64,000 nt of DNA from contig DIWF01000036.1 in the NCBI GenBank assembly GCA_002422545.1, positions 124,001 to 188,000 on the forward strand. Reading direction: 5' to 3'. The DNA is from Firmicutes bacterium UBA6113 (GTDB lineage: Bacteria > Bacillota > Clostridia > Tissierellales > Sedimentibacteraceae). Below, piece by piece: positions 8,887 to 17,939 of this stretch; position 1 is the stretch's first letter, and each line of letters opens with the position of its first letter. Position numbers and translations under genes: made by a program. The notes beneath the pieces were generated by a model. The model was not told the DNA's origin. It saw only the letters and a list, made by a program, of their open reading frames with translations, and did no database searches.

Positions 8887-9978
8887 CTATGAGAGTTCTT
8901 TGAATATCAGTAATTTATCACGATAGTATTCATACTGCTTGGTACGAGCTTCTATTTCAGCAGGAAGTCCTGTGGTAATATCGTTGCAAAGAGCATCAAA
9001 ACGGTCGAAAATATCCACAATACGTTGTTGTTCTTGTAATGTCGGAATAGGAACAGTATAGTTATTCATCATAGGTCTTCTTACTGATGTAACTGATGAA
9101 TTCACAGCATTCTTTTGTATATATTCATAGAAAGTAGTTTTCATATAATAAAAGAAGTACTTTGCCATAACATGGGAATCCGTTATGTGGATACGATATG
9201 CTCTTTGATGCAAAGCATATTTACCCTCAACAAAATGAAATATTTTACCCACTCCAACACCATCTCCTGAAGTTATAATTGCGGTCTCATCGTATTCATA
9301 CTCATTTTTTCTTCTCACCTCTTGAGAACGAACAAAAAATGGATACTTACCGATTTCAAGTTGCTCATTTGTATTGCTACTTCCTGTACCAATATCAGCT
9401 ATTTCAGATAATTTCATAATCTTGATATCATTACTATGGCTAAATTCAAAAGTTTTTTTGCAATAATACTCATACTGTTGCTTTCTTGCTATAAGCTCCG
9501 CTGAAAGCTCCGCTGAAAGCTCCGTGAAATTGTCCAGAATACGGACAATTTCACTCTGCACTGGCAGTGGAGGAACGGGAATAACTACTTTATTTAATAC
9601 TTTTTGAGTTAAACTTGGAACACCACCAGCTGTATTTAAATCTTCAAGATGCATCTTTTGTAAGTAATAATACACGTATTTAGGTTCCACCAGTGTACTA
9701 TTGATTTCTGTATAAAAAATGGTGTCTACATTCCAAAATGGTGTGTCTACAAAATACAATTTATCAATAGAACCTTTTCTTGGAATCAATACTGAAGGCT
9801 TATTATAGGCAAATCTATCCACATAAGTCATAATTCCTCCAGACCCATAAACTGGGATATCTCCTTGATCAAAGTTCTTATAATCACTGCCATTTTTAAT
9901 TGTCAATATATCCTTTAACTCCTTATATTCGACACCATCTGGGCAAAGCTCTGCAATCAATTCCTCTAACTTACTCAT
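8887..9978 (-). CDS. hsdS: Type I restriction-modification specificity subunit
   Basis: A 363-residue protein with two target-recognition domains, each followed by a conserved helix. The first conserved segment is LSAELIARKQQYEYY (about 160-175) and the second LPAEIEARTKQYEYY near the C-terminus. The first TRD resembles S subunits (VPVPPLPVQSEIVRILDNF); the second ends similarly (PTLQEQQRIVDIFDRFDAL). The central helix carries a short tandem repeat, T-EL-SAEL-SAEL, like the TAEL repeats of EcoR124-type enzymes, whose copy number sets the spacing between the two half-sites. Its start overlaps the hsdM stop by 4 bases (ATGA), typical of translational coupling. The target sequence cannot be predicted by eye. 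Confidence 0.95.
   Translation of the reverse strand: MSKLEELIAELCPDGVEYKELKDILTIKNGSDYKNFDQGDIPVYGSGGIMTYVDRFAYNKPSVLIPRKGSIDKLYFVDTPFWNVDTIFYTEINSTLVEPKYVYYYLQKMHLEDLNTAGGVPSLTQKVLNKVVIPVPPLPVQSEIVRILDNFTELSAELSAELIARKQQYEYYCKKTFEFSHSNDIKIMKLSEIADIGTGSSNTNEQLEIGKYPFFVRSQEVRRKNEYEYDETAIITSGDGVGVGKIFHFVEGKYALHQRAYRIHITDSHVMAKYFFYYMKTTFYEYIQKNAVNSSVTSVRRPMMNNYTVPIPTLQEQQRIVDIFDRFDALCNDITTGLPAEIEARTKQYEYYRDKLLIFKELS
9493..9524 (-). repeat. 12-base tandem repeat in the hsdS spacer
   Basis: The unit AAGCTCCGCTGA occurs twice, followed by the partial unit AAGCTCCG. Each unit is 12 bases, so gain or loss keeps the frame and adds or removes four residues (SAEL) from the central helix of HsdS. Confidence 0.9.
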
Positions 9979-11543
9979 TCGCGCACCTCAATTTCTTCGA
10001 TGATGTTGCGAATAGCTTCACGCAGTTCATTTTCACGCATAACAATTTCTTCAATCTCTACATTCAGCTTCACAATGTCCACCTTTTCACGGGTGTCCTC
10101 TGATTCCACATAGGTAGAAACAGACAGGTTATATTCATTTTCTGCGATTTCTTCATAGCTTGCCAGATAGGAGAAATGTTTCACTTCCTCACTTTTTCCA
10201 AATATGTCTACAATACGTTGAATATTCCCAGGTGTCAGCTTATTATTATTTGTCACCTTGATGCATTCGTTAGAAGCATCAATAAACATTGTCTTGTTGT
10301 CAGTCTTATTTTTCTTCATCACCATGATGCAGGTTGCAATACTGGTTCCAAAGAACAGATTGCTTGGTAGTTGAATGATACAGTCAACATAGTTATTATC
10401 AACCAAATATTTTCGAATCTTCTGTTCTGCACCGCCACGGTACATAATTCCAGGAAAGCATACGATAGCAGCCGTGCCGTTGGATGCAAGCCAAGAAAGG
10501 CTGTGCATAATAAAAGCAAGGTCAGCTTTGCTCTTTGGCGCAAGCACTCCGGCAGGAGCAAAACGAGGGTCATTGATGAGCAGTGGGTTTTCATCGCCTG
10601 CCCATTTGATAGAGTAAGGAGGATTAGAAACAATCAACTCAAATGGCTCATCGTCCCAGTGCTGTGGTGCTGTTAAAGTATCCTCACAAGCTACATTAAA
10701 TTTGTCAAAACCAATGTCATGCAAAAACATATTGATACGACAAAGGTTATATGTAGTTATATTGATTTCCTGACCGTAAAAACCATTTCGAATAGCATCT
10801 TTTCCAAGAATTTTTTCAGCTTTTAAAAGCAGCGAACCAGAACCGCAGGCAGGATCATATACCTTGTTGATTTCTGTTTTACCAGCAGTACCAAGGCGTG
10901 TCAAGAGTTCTGATACATCAGCTGGTGTGTAAAATTCTCCGCCTGATTTACCAGCATTTGATGCATACATTGACATTAGATATTCATAGGCATCTCCAAA
11001 GGCATCAATAGAATGATCCTTAACATCACCAAGATTCATTTCACCCACACCATTTAATAGCTTGACCAGTTTTTCATTTCTCTTAGCGACAGTAGAGCCC
11101 AGCTTGTTGCTGTTTACATCGAAATCATCAAACAAACCTGCAAAATCATTCTCAGCTTCACTACCCTTGGCAGACTCCTCTATGTGATTGAATACACGTT
11201 CTAGTGTTTCATTTAGATTTTCATCAGTTGTAGCTTTAGCACGAACGTTGCAGAACAATTCACTGGGCAGAATAAAGAATCCCTTTTCTTCTACCAAACC
11301 AGCTCTTGCTTCTTCTGCCTCAGCATCCGAGATTTTAGCATAATCAAAGTCTATATTACCGGCTTCTGCTTCGCCGCTGTTAATATAACTGCACAAATTT
11401 TCTGAAATATATCTGTAAAACATGGTACCAAGAACATAGTTCTTAAAATCCCATCCATCTACAGCACCACGCAATTCATCCGCGATTGCCCATATTGCAC
11501 GATGAAGTTCATCACGCTCTTGTTCTTTCTTTGTATCAATCAT
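9975..11543 (-). CDS. hsdM: Type I restriction-modification DNA methyltransferase subunit
   Basis: A 522-residue N6-adenine methyltransferase of the HsdM family. The N-terminal helical domain (LHRAIWAIADELRGAVDGW, with YVLGTMFYRYISENLC) is typical. The AdoMet-binding motif I is DPACGSGS at 230-237 and the catalytic motif IV is NPPY at 307-310. I place the start at ATG 11541-11543, with GGGGAAAAG before it. A longer frame reaching 11618 only adds 25 codons that look like the tail of a broken upstream regulator. The gene opens the hsdM-hsdS-hsdR operon, and its stop overlaps the hsdS start. It methylates the target and forms the core enzyme. Confidence 0.95.
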   Translation of the reverse strand: MIDTKKEQERDELHRAIWAIADELRGAVDGWDFKNYVLGTMFYRYISENLCSYINSGEAEAGNIDFDYAKISDAEAEEARAGLVEEKGFFILPSELFCNVRAKATTDENLNETLERVFNHIEESAKGSEAENDFAGLFDDFDVNSNKLGSTVAKRNEKLVKLLNGVGEMNLGDVKDHSIDAFGDAYEYLMSMYASNAGKSGGEFYTPADVSELLTRLGTAGKTEINKVYDPACGSGSLLLKAEKILGKDAIRNGFYGQEINITTYNLCRINMFLHDIGFDKFNVACEDTLTAPQHWDDEPFELIVSNPPYSIKWAGDENPLLINDPRFAPAGVLAPKSKADLAFIMHSLSWLASNGTAAIVCFPGIMYRGGAEQKIRKYLVDNNYVDCIIQLPSNLFFGTSIATCIMVMKKNKTDNKTMFIDASNECIKVTNNNKLTPGNIQRIVDIFGKSEEVKHFSYLASYEEIAENEYNLSVSTYVESEDTREKVDIVKLNVEIEEIVMRENELREAIRNIIEEIEVRE

Positions 11544-11559
11544 TCTCTTTTCCCCGTCC

Positions 11560-11709
11560 TCTGAAGCAAATTCTAAAATTATAATTATTTCTTTTAAGTC
11601 GTGTGATAATATTTGCACTGAACCCTACACTTTCAGCAAGTTCAACATTAGTCATCTTCTCATCTATTACTAGTTTAAATAGCTTAATAAAGCACACAGC
11701 TATATGTGT
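11560..11709 (-). pseudogene. XRE-type regulator remnant upstream of hsdM
   Basis: Reading the minus strand from about 11709, a frame without a start codon encodes AVCFIKLFKLVIDEKMTNVE followed by LAESVGFSANIITRLKRNNY. This is the first two-thirds of a small Cro/CI-type helix-turn-helix protein of the kind (about 65-70 residues) that often sits just upstream of type I R-M genes. After NNY the reading shifts, and the in-frame run just before hsdM (IILEFASEDGEKR) resembles the C-terminal end of the same family (DDILEF...). A deletion of the middle third with a frameshift explains this. The likely repressor or activator of the R-M operon is therefore lost. Confidence 0.6.
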
Positions 11710-12170
11710 CAAACTCTAATAATGTTTATGGAAGTTAAGGTTTTAAGCACTGTGGAGCTTTAGGATTCCCAGTTTTAGTGTACCATTCATTTATTATGAG
11801 AAGTGCACATGATAGCCTTTAAAGGGCAATGGCATAGCATTTTTTGTATATCACCCTTGACATTTAATCATGTCCACATAGGCTCATTATCAATGAAATA
11901 GAAATTCTTAACTTCCTAAACGCTAAAAATTTATCTTGCCAAAAACAAATAGTGTCTATTTAACTAGCATTATATCACGTTTATGTAAATATCTCTATAT
12001 TTTAATGCTTTATTTAAATTCAGTAAAATAAAAAAACTACTATAATTAACACTGGCATTACTTGGTGAAGACTCAAATAACAAAATGGCAAAACAAACTT
12101 ATGAACGATAGTAATAAATACATGGTTCAAAATTAGCAACATAATCAGATTTGAATCACACGATATAAAT
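11710..12170. other. AT-rich stretch without a gene
   Basis: I see no coding sequence or convincing regulatory element here. It lies between the hsdM upstream remnant and the hairpin that follows the first guaA fragment, and may contain the hsd promoter. Confidence 0.4.
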
Positions 12171-12210
12171 AAAGCTTATAAACATTCCCTTAACAATGTC
12201 TATAAGCTTT
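12171..12210. terminator. Hairpin next to guaA fragment 1
   Basis: AAAGCTTATA pairs with TATAAGCTTT, with an inner ACATT/AATGT extension. It is followed by T on the plus strand and preceded by A on the left. It lies about 10 bases past the end of the decayed guaA 3' copy, the place a guaA terminator would occupy. Confidence 0.5.
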
Positions 12211-12221
12211 TCATATCTATG

Positions 12222-12445
12222 CCCGCCCAATAGTAGCTAGTAGCATGCTAGTTACATCACAAACTATACGGTTTACATTATCCACTTTGTTTACTATTCT
12301 GTTACTTACCTTTTCCAGCACATCGTATGTCATTCCGTCTGTTGATATTTCTGTTCTTAATGCCATTGTGTGTGAGTATGTCTCCCATTAAGCCTACACT
12401 TCTTATGTTTGGAAGGCATGAGAGTACTGCCATATTTTGTTATGA
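12222..12445 (-). pseudogene. Decayed copy of the guaA 3' end (fragment 1)
   Basis: About 220 bases are alignable by eye to the last ~260 bases of guaA (19652-19915), in the same orientation: shared blocks include CAATAGTAGCT, AACTATACGGTTTACATT, TTTACTATTCTGTTACTTAC, GTCATTCCGTCTGTTGAT and ATGTTTGGAAGGCATG. It carries many substitutions and short deletions (about 21 bases after the CATCGTATG block, about 9 near TCTCCCATTA), and the usual stop codon region is altered. It is much more degraded than fragment 2. It is not expressed as a protein; its value is as a marker of an old island junction at guaA. Confidence 0.85.
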
Positions 12446-12535
12446 AGATTTTTCATTATCAATATTTTAGTTATATACAAAGATGTCACCGTTTATGATA
12501 TAAATTTATTGTTCAAGCTATTCTATAGAAGAGTT

Positions 12536-12560
12536 GTCACTGAGAACCGTACCCTATATG
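12536..12560. repeat. Dispersed repeat with GAG(A/G)(A/G)CCGT core, copy B
   Basis: GTCACTGAGAACCGTACCC followed by TATATG is near-identical in layout to 1926-1951. The two copies flank much of the R-M region, lying just outside the TIR module and just beside the AAA gene. Confidence 0.5.
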
Positions 12561-12581
12561 CTCTTAATAAAATAACCATTT

Positions 12582-14810
12582 TTATACTGCCAATTCCTTT
12601 ACACTTTGGTAAAGACTATATAAATGTTTTAAAGACATATCCAATATGGGTTCAAACATAAATGAATTCAAATGTATATTCTCTGGTGTGATCATTGCAA
12701 CTAAGTCTAAAGTATTCATTGCATCATCATGAATATTTTGTCTATACGCTTTTATCAACCATGCACTTTGATTCTTTTTTGAATAAATAGCGTTTATAAT
12801 ATCATTTCCGTTAGTAACTTCGGTTAATATTTTTTGTATCATATATGATTCAGCCTTTAATCTAATTGCCATTGAGAGAATAAGTTTATTCTCTATTTCA
12901 AGTTTCTCAAGATCTGCAATCTTATCAGCTTCAGTCATGATAACATCATATATCAATTCATTTTCGCGTTCACTTGCAAAACTTACATTGTTGCTTTTAC
13001 ACCAATATCTATTAAAAATATTCTGAATTTGTTTGAGCGTAATTGTTTGAGTATCATTTTTAAAATGAAGAACATTTGTAAGAATCAAGTAATCAATATT
13101 CTCATCATCTTCTGTATATTCAATAAGATTTCTTACAAATGGAACTGATGCAACCATTATATTATCACAACAACCACTTTCCAAACATTTTTTATAATGC
13201 CCAAAAATATTTTTAGTATATTGTCCTTTTTCAAGTTGAATTGTTCCTTCATTTGTATAGGCAATATATGCATTATTTTTTGTTGTTATCCGTGATGCAA
13301 CTGTTCTATAAAAATCAAAATTATGAGTTAATAATAAAATGTTAAATATTTTCTCACCACTTGAATTTCGATACTCAGATATATCATTAATATACTCAAT
13401 GATCGCATATTTGTTCTTATAATCAAAAGACTCCGAAATGTCATCTAGTACAATTAATTTTTCATTGCCTTCATTCTTTGCCACTAATATTTGAAAAATC
13501 ATATGCAGAATATAATATGCTCTTTTTTCACCCGTACTGAGCACATTTAGCAAACTATCTTTTGTAATTTCTTTTTTTCCTCTATTATCAGAAAAAATGT
13601 ATTTAAAACTTGGCAAATCCATATTCAAAATTACGTCATCTTGATTTGATGGTTCAATTAGAAACGGAACATAAAATCTTTCTACAAATAAATCTAAAGC
13701 CTTTTTCCAGTCTGTTGTTTCCCCTTTTGCTTTATCTCTTAATACTTTAAGATCATCTTGTGCCTTTTTATATTCCTCCAATAACTCTTGAAGCATAACC
13801 TCATAACATGAAAAAGCCTTAACCCAAACCTTCTTTTTAAATTCATCAATATTCTTATATTCAACGATAATCTCTTGATGTTTTTGCAAGAAGTCATTAA
13901 ATGCTTGTGTGTCTTTATTTTTACTTATGACTTTATTGATTTTTTCAAACAAATCTTTAATTTCTTTTGTATTAAGAACCTGAGCCTTTTCTTTATTAAT
14001 CAACTCATCTAATTCATCTTGATTTTTTACAACTATAGCAGTACTTCCATCTTTCGCATTTAATTTAATTTCATTACTAGCAGCAAAAAAACCATTGGTA
14101 CTAAGCGAACTGTTAATGTTACTATAATTGTTGTGATCTATTACACCTTTTTGCATATATAGAGATTTTTCAACAAGTTCATTATATTTCTTTTCATATT
14201 CTTCAATTAACTCTGACGTTTTTCCTGTTGTAATCATAGAATAAACTTTATCATTAAACAGTGTATTGTAATCTATCTCTTCCTCGCTTAATAAACAATT
14301 CATTTTAGGATCATGTAATAGACTATAAATTTCATCCAAACACATATACTCTGCTTTTACCTTGCTTCCCCAATCCTTCAGCATAACATTTTTTGTATCA
14401 AAATTACTACGCGATGAATACTTTAGCTTTTCTTTTAACTTTTCATACAAAAATTGCTTTTTATCTTCTATAGACTTGTGTATAGATAAATATTCTTTGC
14501 GTAGATCATCGTTAGCCATCAACATACCCTGATTTTCAAAAGCATTTTCATCAAAAGGATTTATTACTATAATACTTTCCGGTGAAATAACCGTCTCATT
14601 ATAAACTATGTTACAAGTACTACTATAATTAAAAACCTTTTCTTCAACTGGTTTGCTATCTCTTACTGCTTCTAATGTTTTTGCTAATGATGATTTCATA
14701 GTTCCATTAGGCGCATAAATTACAGCAACATTCTTATTAGAGAAATCTAAAGATGCACTCATTCTCTGAATACCATAGCAATTTTCTAATTCCAATTTTA
14801 ATTCCTTCAT
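12582..14810 (-). CDS. AAA/ABC-type ATPase of defence-island type
   Basis: A 742-residue protein with an ABC/SMC-like ATPase split by a long coiled-coil insert. Seen: a Walker A region YAPNGTMKSSLAKT near residue 32, in which Met replaces the usual glycine before the lysine; a coiled-coil middle (about 100-380); the ABC signature LSTGEKR; Walker B LIVLDDISESFD; and a switch His in LLLTHNFDF. The start is taken as ATG 14808-14810, preceded by GGTGGGGG; the frame is open 27 codons further but without a ribosome site. The C-terminal ~200 residues are helical and unassigned. Such stand-alone ATPases (OLD-, RloC- or PrrC-like) are common in phage-defence islands. No nuclease motif is visible, so the exact class is open. 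Confidence 0.7.
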   Translation of the reverse strand: MKELKLELENCYGIQRMSASLDFSNKNVAVIYAPNGTMKSSLAKTLEAVRDSKPVEEKVFNYSSTCNIVYNETVISPESIIVINPFDENAFENQGMLMANDDLRKEYLSIHKSIEDKKQFLYEKLKEKLKYSSRSNFDTKNVMLKDWGSKVKAEYMCLDEIYSLLHDPKMNCLLSEEEIDYNTLFNDKVYSMITTGKTSELIEEYEKKYNELVEKSLYMQKGVIDHNNYSNINSSLSTNGFFAASNEIKLNAKDGSTAIVVKNQDELDELINKEKAQVLNTKEIKDLFEKINKVISKNKDTQAFNDFLQKHQEIIVEYKNIDEFKKKVWVKAFSCYEVMLQELLEEYKKAQDDLKVLRDKAKGETTDWKKALDLFVERFYVPFLIEPSNQDDVILNMDLPSFKYIFSDNRGKKEITKDSLLNVLSTGEKRAYYILHMIFQILVAKNEGNEKLIVLDDISESFDYKNKYAIIEYINDISEYRNSSGEKIFNILLLTHNFDFYRTVASRITTKNNAYIAYTNEGTIQLEKGQYTKNIFGHYKKCLESGCCDNIMVASVPFVRNLIEYTEDDENIDYLILTNVLHFKNDTQTITLKQIQNIFNRYWCKSNNVSFASERENELIYDVIMTEADKIADLEKLEIENKLILSMAIRLKAESYMIQKILTEVTNGNDIINAIYSKKNQSAWLIKAYRQNIHDDAMNTLDLVAMITPENIHLNSFMFEPILDMSLKHLYSLYQSVKELAV

Positions 14811-15085
14811 TTTATCCCCCACCATTAAATTGTTTATAACTAAATATTTGTTTTTCCATATACGTAAATGATTTAATTTAATATATATCACTACGTCTAT
14901 TGTATTTATGTCTAATTTTGTCGAATAATATCAAATAATTTGTTATATCTAGTATTGAGATTAATAATAAATCATTGTATTGCAACTAGTATTTTAGAAA
15001 AAAAAATCAAAGTTAAAATTTCTATAAAATGATTTAAGCATTCTCACTTATATCTTAAATAAAAGTATATATTTAAAATAATAAA

Positions 15086-15133
15086 ATAGATGGTTCTGAT
15101 TACCGAAAAATATAGTAATCATAAACCATCTAT
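15086..15133. terminator. Hairpin downstream of guaA fragment 2
   Basis: ATAGATGGTT plus GATTAC pair with GTAATC plus AACCATCTAT around a short A-rich loop. It lies about 50 bases past the fragment-2 stop codon, the same distance as the hairpin after intact guaA. Confidence 0.6.
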
Positions 15134-15185
15134 CCAAAATTCATACTACCCCAATATTAATTACATTGAAATTCTAACGTTTACT

Positions 15186-15430
15186 CTATTCCCACTCAAT
15201 AGTAGCCGGTGGGTTGCTTGTTACGTCGTACACTATACGGTTTACATTGTCCACTTCGTTTACTATTCTGTTGCTTACTTTTTCCAATACATCGTATGGA
15301 ATTCTTGCCAGTCGGAAGTCATTTTTGTTTTTCTTCTTCGAATACACGGATGAATTCATTGCCTATTATTTTACGTTTTGTTTCAGGATCAGTAACGCCG
15401 GCAAGTTTTCCAAGGAATCTTTCTCCCATA
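15186..15430 (-). pseudogene. Copy of the guaA 3' end with internal deletion (fragment 2)
   Basis: The first ~110 bases differ from the intact guaA 3' end at only four positions and still encode the C-terminal residues ending IEWE plus a stop. After AGTCGGAAGTCATT the match jumps about 470 bases inside guaA, resuming at TTTTTCTTCTTC and continuing through GGATGAATTCATTGCC and GTAACGCCGGCAAGTTTTCC before stopping near 15430. So the copy has lost a block corresponding to about 19785-20255 and everything further 5'. It is far less decayed than fragment 1, which suggests a more recent event. Confidence 0.9.
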
Positions 15431-15442
15431 TTATATACTTAA

Positions 15443-15477
15443 AACCAGCGCCTCATTAGTTTAATGAGGTGCTGGTT
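15443..15477 (-). terminator. Terminator of the AGCS transporter gene
   Basis: On the minus strand AACCAGCACCTCATTA pairs with TAATGAGGCGCTGGTT (one mismatch), ending in TTTTAAG, 15 bases after the transporter stop codon. Confidence 0.8.
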
Positions 15478-15491
15478 AAATCCTGCCAAAT

Positions 15492-16961
15492 CTATTTTAA
15501 CATAGTTGTACCAAAAACCTTTTTGTTCAAATGTTTTTTCTTGCTGCTTTTTGCTTCTATCTTATGATATTTATATTCCCAACTAATATTTCCGCTCAAC
15601 ACCTTTGAATCATAATCATCTAATATGGAACGCACATCTTTAGACAGTGCAAATAAAGCTATAATATTTGGTATTGCCATTAGTCCTACAGTCATATCTA
15701 CTAATTCCCATACAAATGTAGCATCTATCAATGTACCAATTATTAATGAGGCAATTACTATAACCTTAAATGTATTTAAGGTTACAGGCTTTGCATTAAA
15801 CAAAAACTTTACATTGGATTCTGCAAAGAAATACCAGCCTATTATTGTTGTCAGAGAGAAAAATGATAAGCAAACTGATAGGAACATTCCCCCAACACTT
15901 CCAAAGTTTAAAGTAAAAGCATTTTGTGTCATGACCGTTGCACTTTCGGCCATTACTGATGCAGGTATTGTTGAATTATATGCACCTGTAGCCGTATTTA
16001 CCATAACAGTTGATGTACAAATTAAAAATGTTGAAATAAACACTCCAATCATTGCTGAAAAACCCTGCTCTGCTGGATGCTTTACATCTGCAACTGCATG
16101 TGAGTGAGGTGTGGAACCAACTCCTGCTTCATTGGAAAACAATCCTCTGGCAAGACCGTATCTTACAGTTTGTTGAACTGTTATACCAAGTGCACCTCCG
16201 CCAATTGCGCCTGGTGTAAATGCTCCAATAAAAATACTTTTAATAGCTGTAATAAACCCGCCTAAATTTAAAGCAATAATTACCAAGCTTCCAAGTATAT
16301 AAGCACCAGCCATTATTGGAACAACAGTTTCAGCAAAAGAAGCTATTCTTCCCATGCCTCCCATCAATATCAAAGTAACTACTATTGCAAGACCCACTGT
16401 AACTGCAATAACCGGAATATTAAACGCTGAACTAACTGAACCGGCAACAGAATTTGATTGAACCATGGTACCGACAATTCCCATAGTTACAACGGCTGTT
16501 ATGGAGAAAAACACAGCAAGCCATTTTGATTTCAACCCATTTTTAATATAATATGCAGGTCCACCTACCAGTTCTCCATCTTTATTTTCTCTGTATTTTT
16601 GAGCCAATACTGCTTCGCTGAAAATAGTTGCCATTCCAAAGAATGCAGATACTATCATCCAAAATGCAGCGCCAGGACCACCTGCTGCAATAGCTGTTGC
16701 AACACCAACTATATTTCCTGTACCTACCTGTGAAGCTATAGCAGTTGCTAAGGCTTGTATAGGAGTCATTTTGCCTTCTTCAGCCTTTTCCTTATTTGCT
16801 ATTTCGGCAATCATTTTCCTCAAGCCCGGAATTAACCTAGTAAATTGAGGAAACTTAAGCTTAATAGTCATGAAAATACCAATACCCATAAGTGCAAAAA
16901 TTAGCACATAATCCCAAAGCACTGTATTAATCATTGCAACAAAATTTCTGAAATTTTCCAT
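15492..16961 (-). CDS. AGCS-family sodium:amino acid symporter
   Basis: This 489-residue, multi-membrane-segment protein belongs to the alanine/glycine:cation symporter family. Seen: N-terminal helix VLIFALMGIGIFMTIKL, the conserved QALATAIASQVGTGNIVGVA block (about 68-87), GPGAAFWM, SEAVLAQKYRE, and ARGLFSNEAGVGSTPHSHA (about 273-291), all hallmarks of the family. It imports small amino acids with Na+. The adjacent GlnK/GlnL-like two-component system suggests glutamine as substrate, as GlnK-GlnL controls the AGCS-type glnT in Bacillus subtilis; that is inference. It has its own terminator downstream, and 135 bases separate it from the regulator gene upstream. Confidence 0.93.
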   Translation of the reverse strand: MENFRNFVAMINTVLWDYVLIFALMGIGIFMTIKLKFPQFTRLIPGLRKMIAEIANKEKAEEGKMTPIQALATAIASQVGTGNIVGVATAIAAGGPGAAFWMIVSAFFGMATIFSEAVLAQKYRENKDGELVGGPAYYIKNGLKSKWLAVFFSITAVVTMGIVGTMVQSNSVAGSVSSAFNIPVIAVTVGLAIVVTLILMGGMGRIASFAETVVPIMAGAYILGSLVIIALNLGGFITAIKSIFIGAFTPGAIGGGALGITVQQTVRYGLARGLFSNEAGVGSTPHSHAVADVKHPAEQGFSAMIGVFISTFLICTSTVMVNTATGAYNSTIPASVMAESATVMTQNAFTLNFGSVGGMFLSVCLSFFSLTTIIGWYFFAESNVKFLFNAKPVTLNTFKVIVIASLIIGTLIDATFVWELVDMTVGLMAIPNIIALFALSKDVRSILDDYDSKVLSGNISWEYKYHKIEAKSSKKKHLNKKVFGTTMLK

Positions 16962-17096
16962 TATATAAATCCTCCTTAATTATATATACATTAAATCAAT
17001 CGTGTTTAATGTTTTCATATATTAATCGAGGACCTTCAAAAATCTTCAGTAAGTTTCATGTGATTAAAAAAACGATGTCATTTTTTCGAATTTTTT

Positions 17097-17939
17097 TCAA
17101 GCTTTTTCTGTTTCACTGTAGTATACAATACCATCTATAAATTTTTTTAAATTAACTTTACCTCTTTTTTTACTTTTTTCTCTAATAAAATCCATTTCTA
17201 TTTTTATCTGTTCAAAATTGTATAATCCATTAGAATACTCTGTAAATATCTCATTCATATAATCCTCCAGTCCGATGTTAGCAAGATTTTTCATTCCAAT
17301 AGCTGCAGTCCTTCTGATTCTCTGTTCCATAACTTTAGGGTTATCTGTAAAATGGCTGCACAAATCTGCAATAGTCTCATCAGACGTGTGTTTATTATTA
17401 TCAATTAAATATTTAGCAATATTAATAATATCCTGACTTCCTGATTCACTTAATATACCCATTCTTTGCATAACCCTTTTAATACCAATAATGCTATCTT
17501 TAGTATGCCCTAGAACAGATGCACTTTGTTTATCAGAAAATAAACCTTGTATGGTTTGTAATTTCTTGTTCATTTCGAATTTATATGTAACATTTTTAAT
17601 TACACTTTGCACTTCTACTGCATCAATAGGCTTTGAAATGAAAAATTCTATTCCATGCTCATATGCTTTTGATATCATTTCCTTGGAGGATACCTGTGAT
17701 ATCATTATATAATGTATTTCTGGATACTTACTTTTAATCTCCTTTAGAATACTTATGCCATCCTTGACTGGCATAAGCAAATCTAATAAAACTAAATCTG
17801 GTCGGATAGCATCAATTTCCTTCAATGCATCAGGTCCATTATAAGATGTGCCTACTACTTCTCCCAATTCCTTATCATATATTATTTTTTCAAGAATTCT
17901 AACTACATTTATATTATCATCAACTATGAATATTCTCAT
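17097..17939 (-). CDS. GlnL-like response regulator
   Basis: A 280-residue protein: receiver domain (1-~120) with acidic pair D7/D8, phospho-acceptor Asp53 in LVLLDLLMP, and Lys in FISKPID; then a helical C-terminal domain (about 145-280) resembling the YcbB domain of B. subtilis GlnL (SIIGIKRVMQRMGILSESGS, then NPKVMEQRIRRTAAIG). The start is ATG 17937-17939 with GGAGGA before it; the longer frame has no support. It overlaps the kinase gene by 20 bases, so the pair is translated together. In Bacillus, GlnL activates a glutamine transporter/glutaminase operon in response to glutamine. Control of the adjacent AGCS gene is a reasonable inference. Confidence 0.85.
   Translation of the reverse strand: MRIFIVDDNINVVRILEKIIYDKELGEVVGTSYNGPDALKEIDAIRPDLVLLDLLMPVKDGISILKEIKSKYPEIHYIMISQVSSKEMISKAYEHGIEFFISKPIDAVEVQSVIKNVTYKFEMNKKLQTIQGLFSDKQSASVLGHTKDSIIGIKRVMQRMGILSESGSQDIINIAKYLIDNNKHTSDETIADLCSHFTDNPKVMEQRIRRTAAIGMKNLANIGLEDYMNEIFTEYSNGLYNFEQIKIEMDFIREKSKKRGKVNLKKFIDGIVYYSETEKA

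Noticed and set aside
15090..15459. Plus-strand frames over the 15.2 kb region (several of 77-87 codons)
   Set aside because: They are antisense to the guaA fragment 2 and share its repeats; no ribosome site or protein signature.
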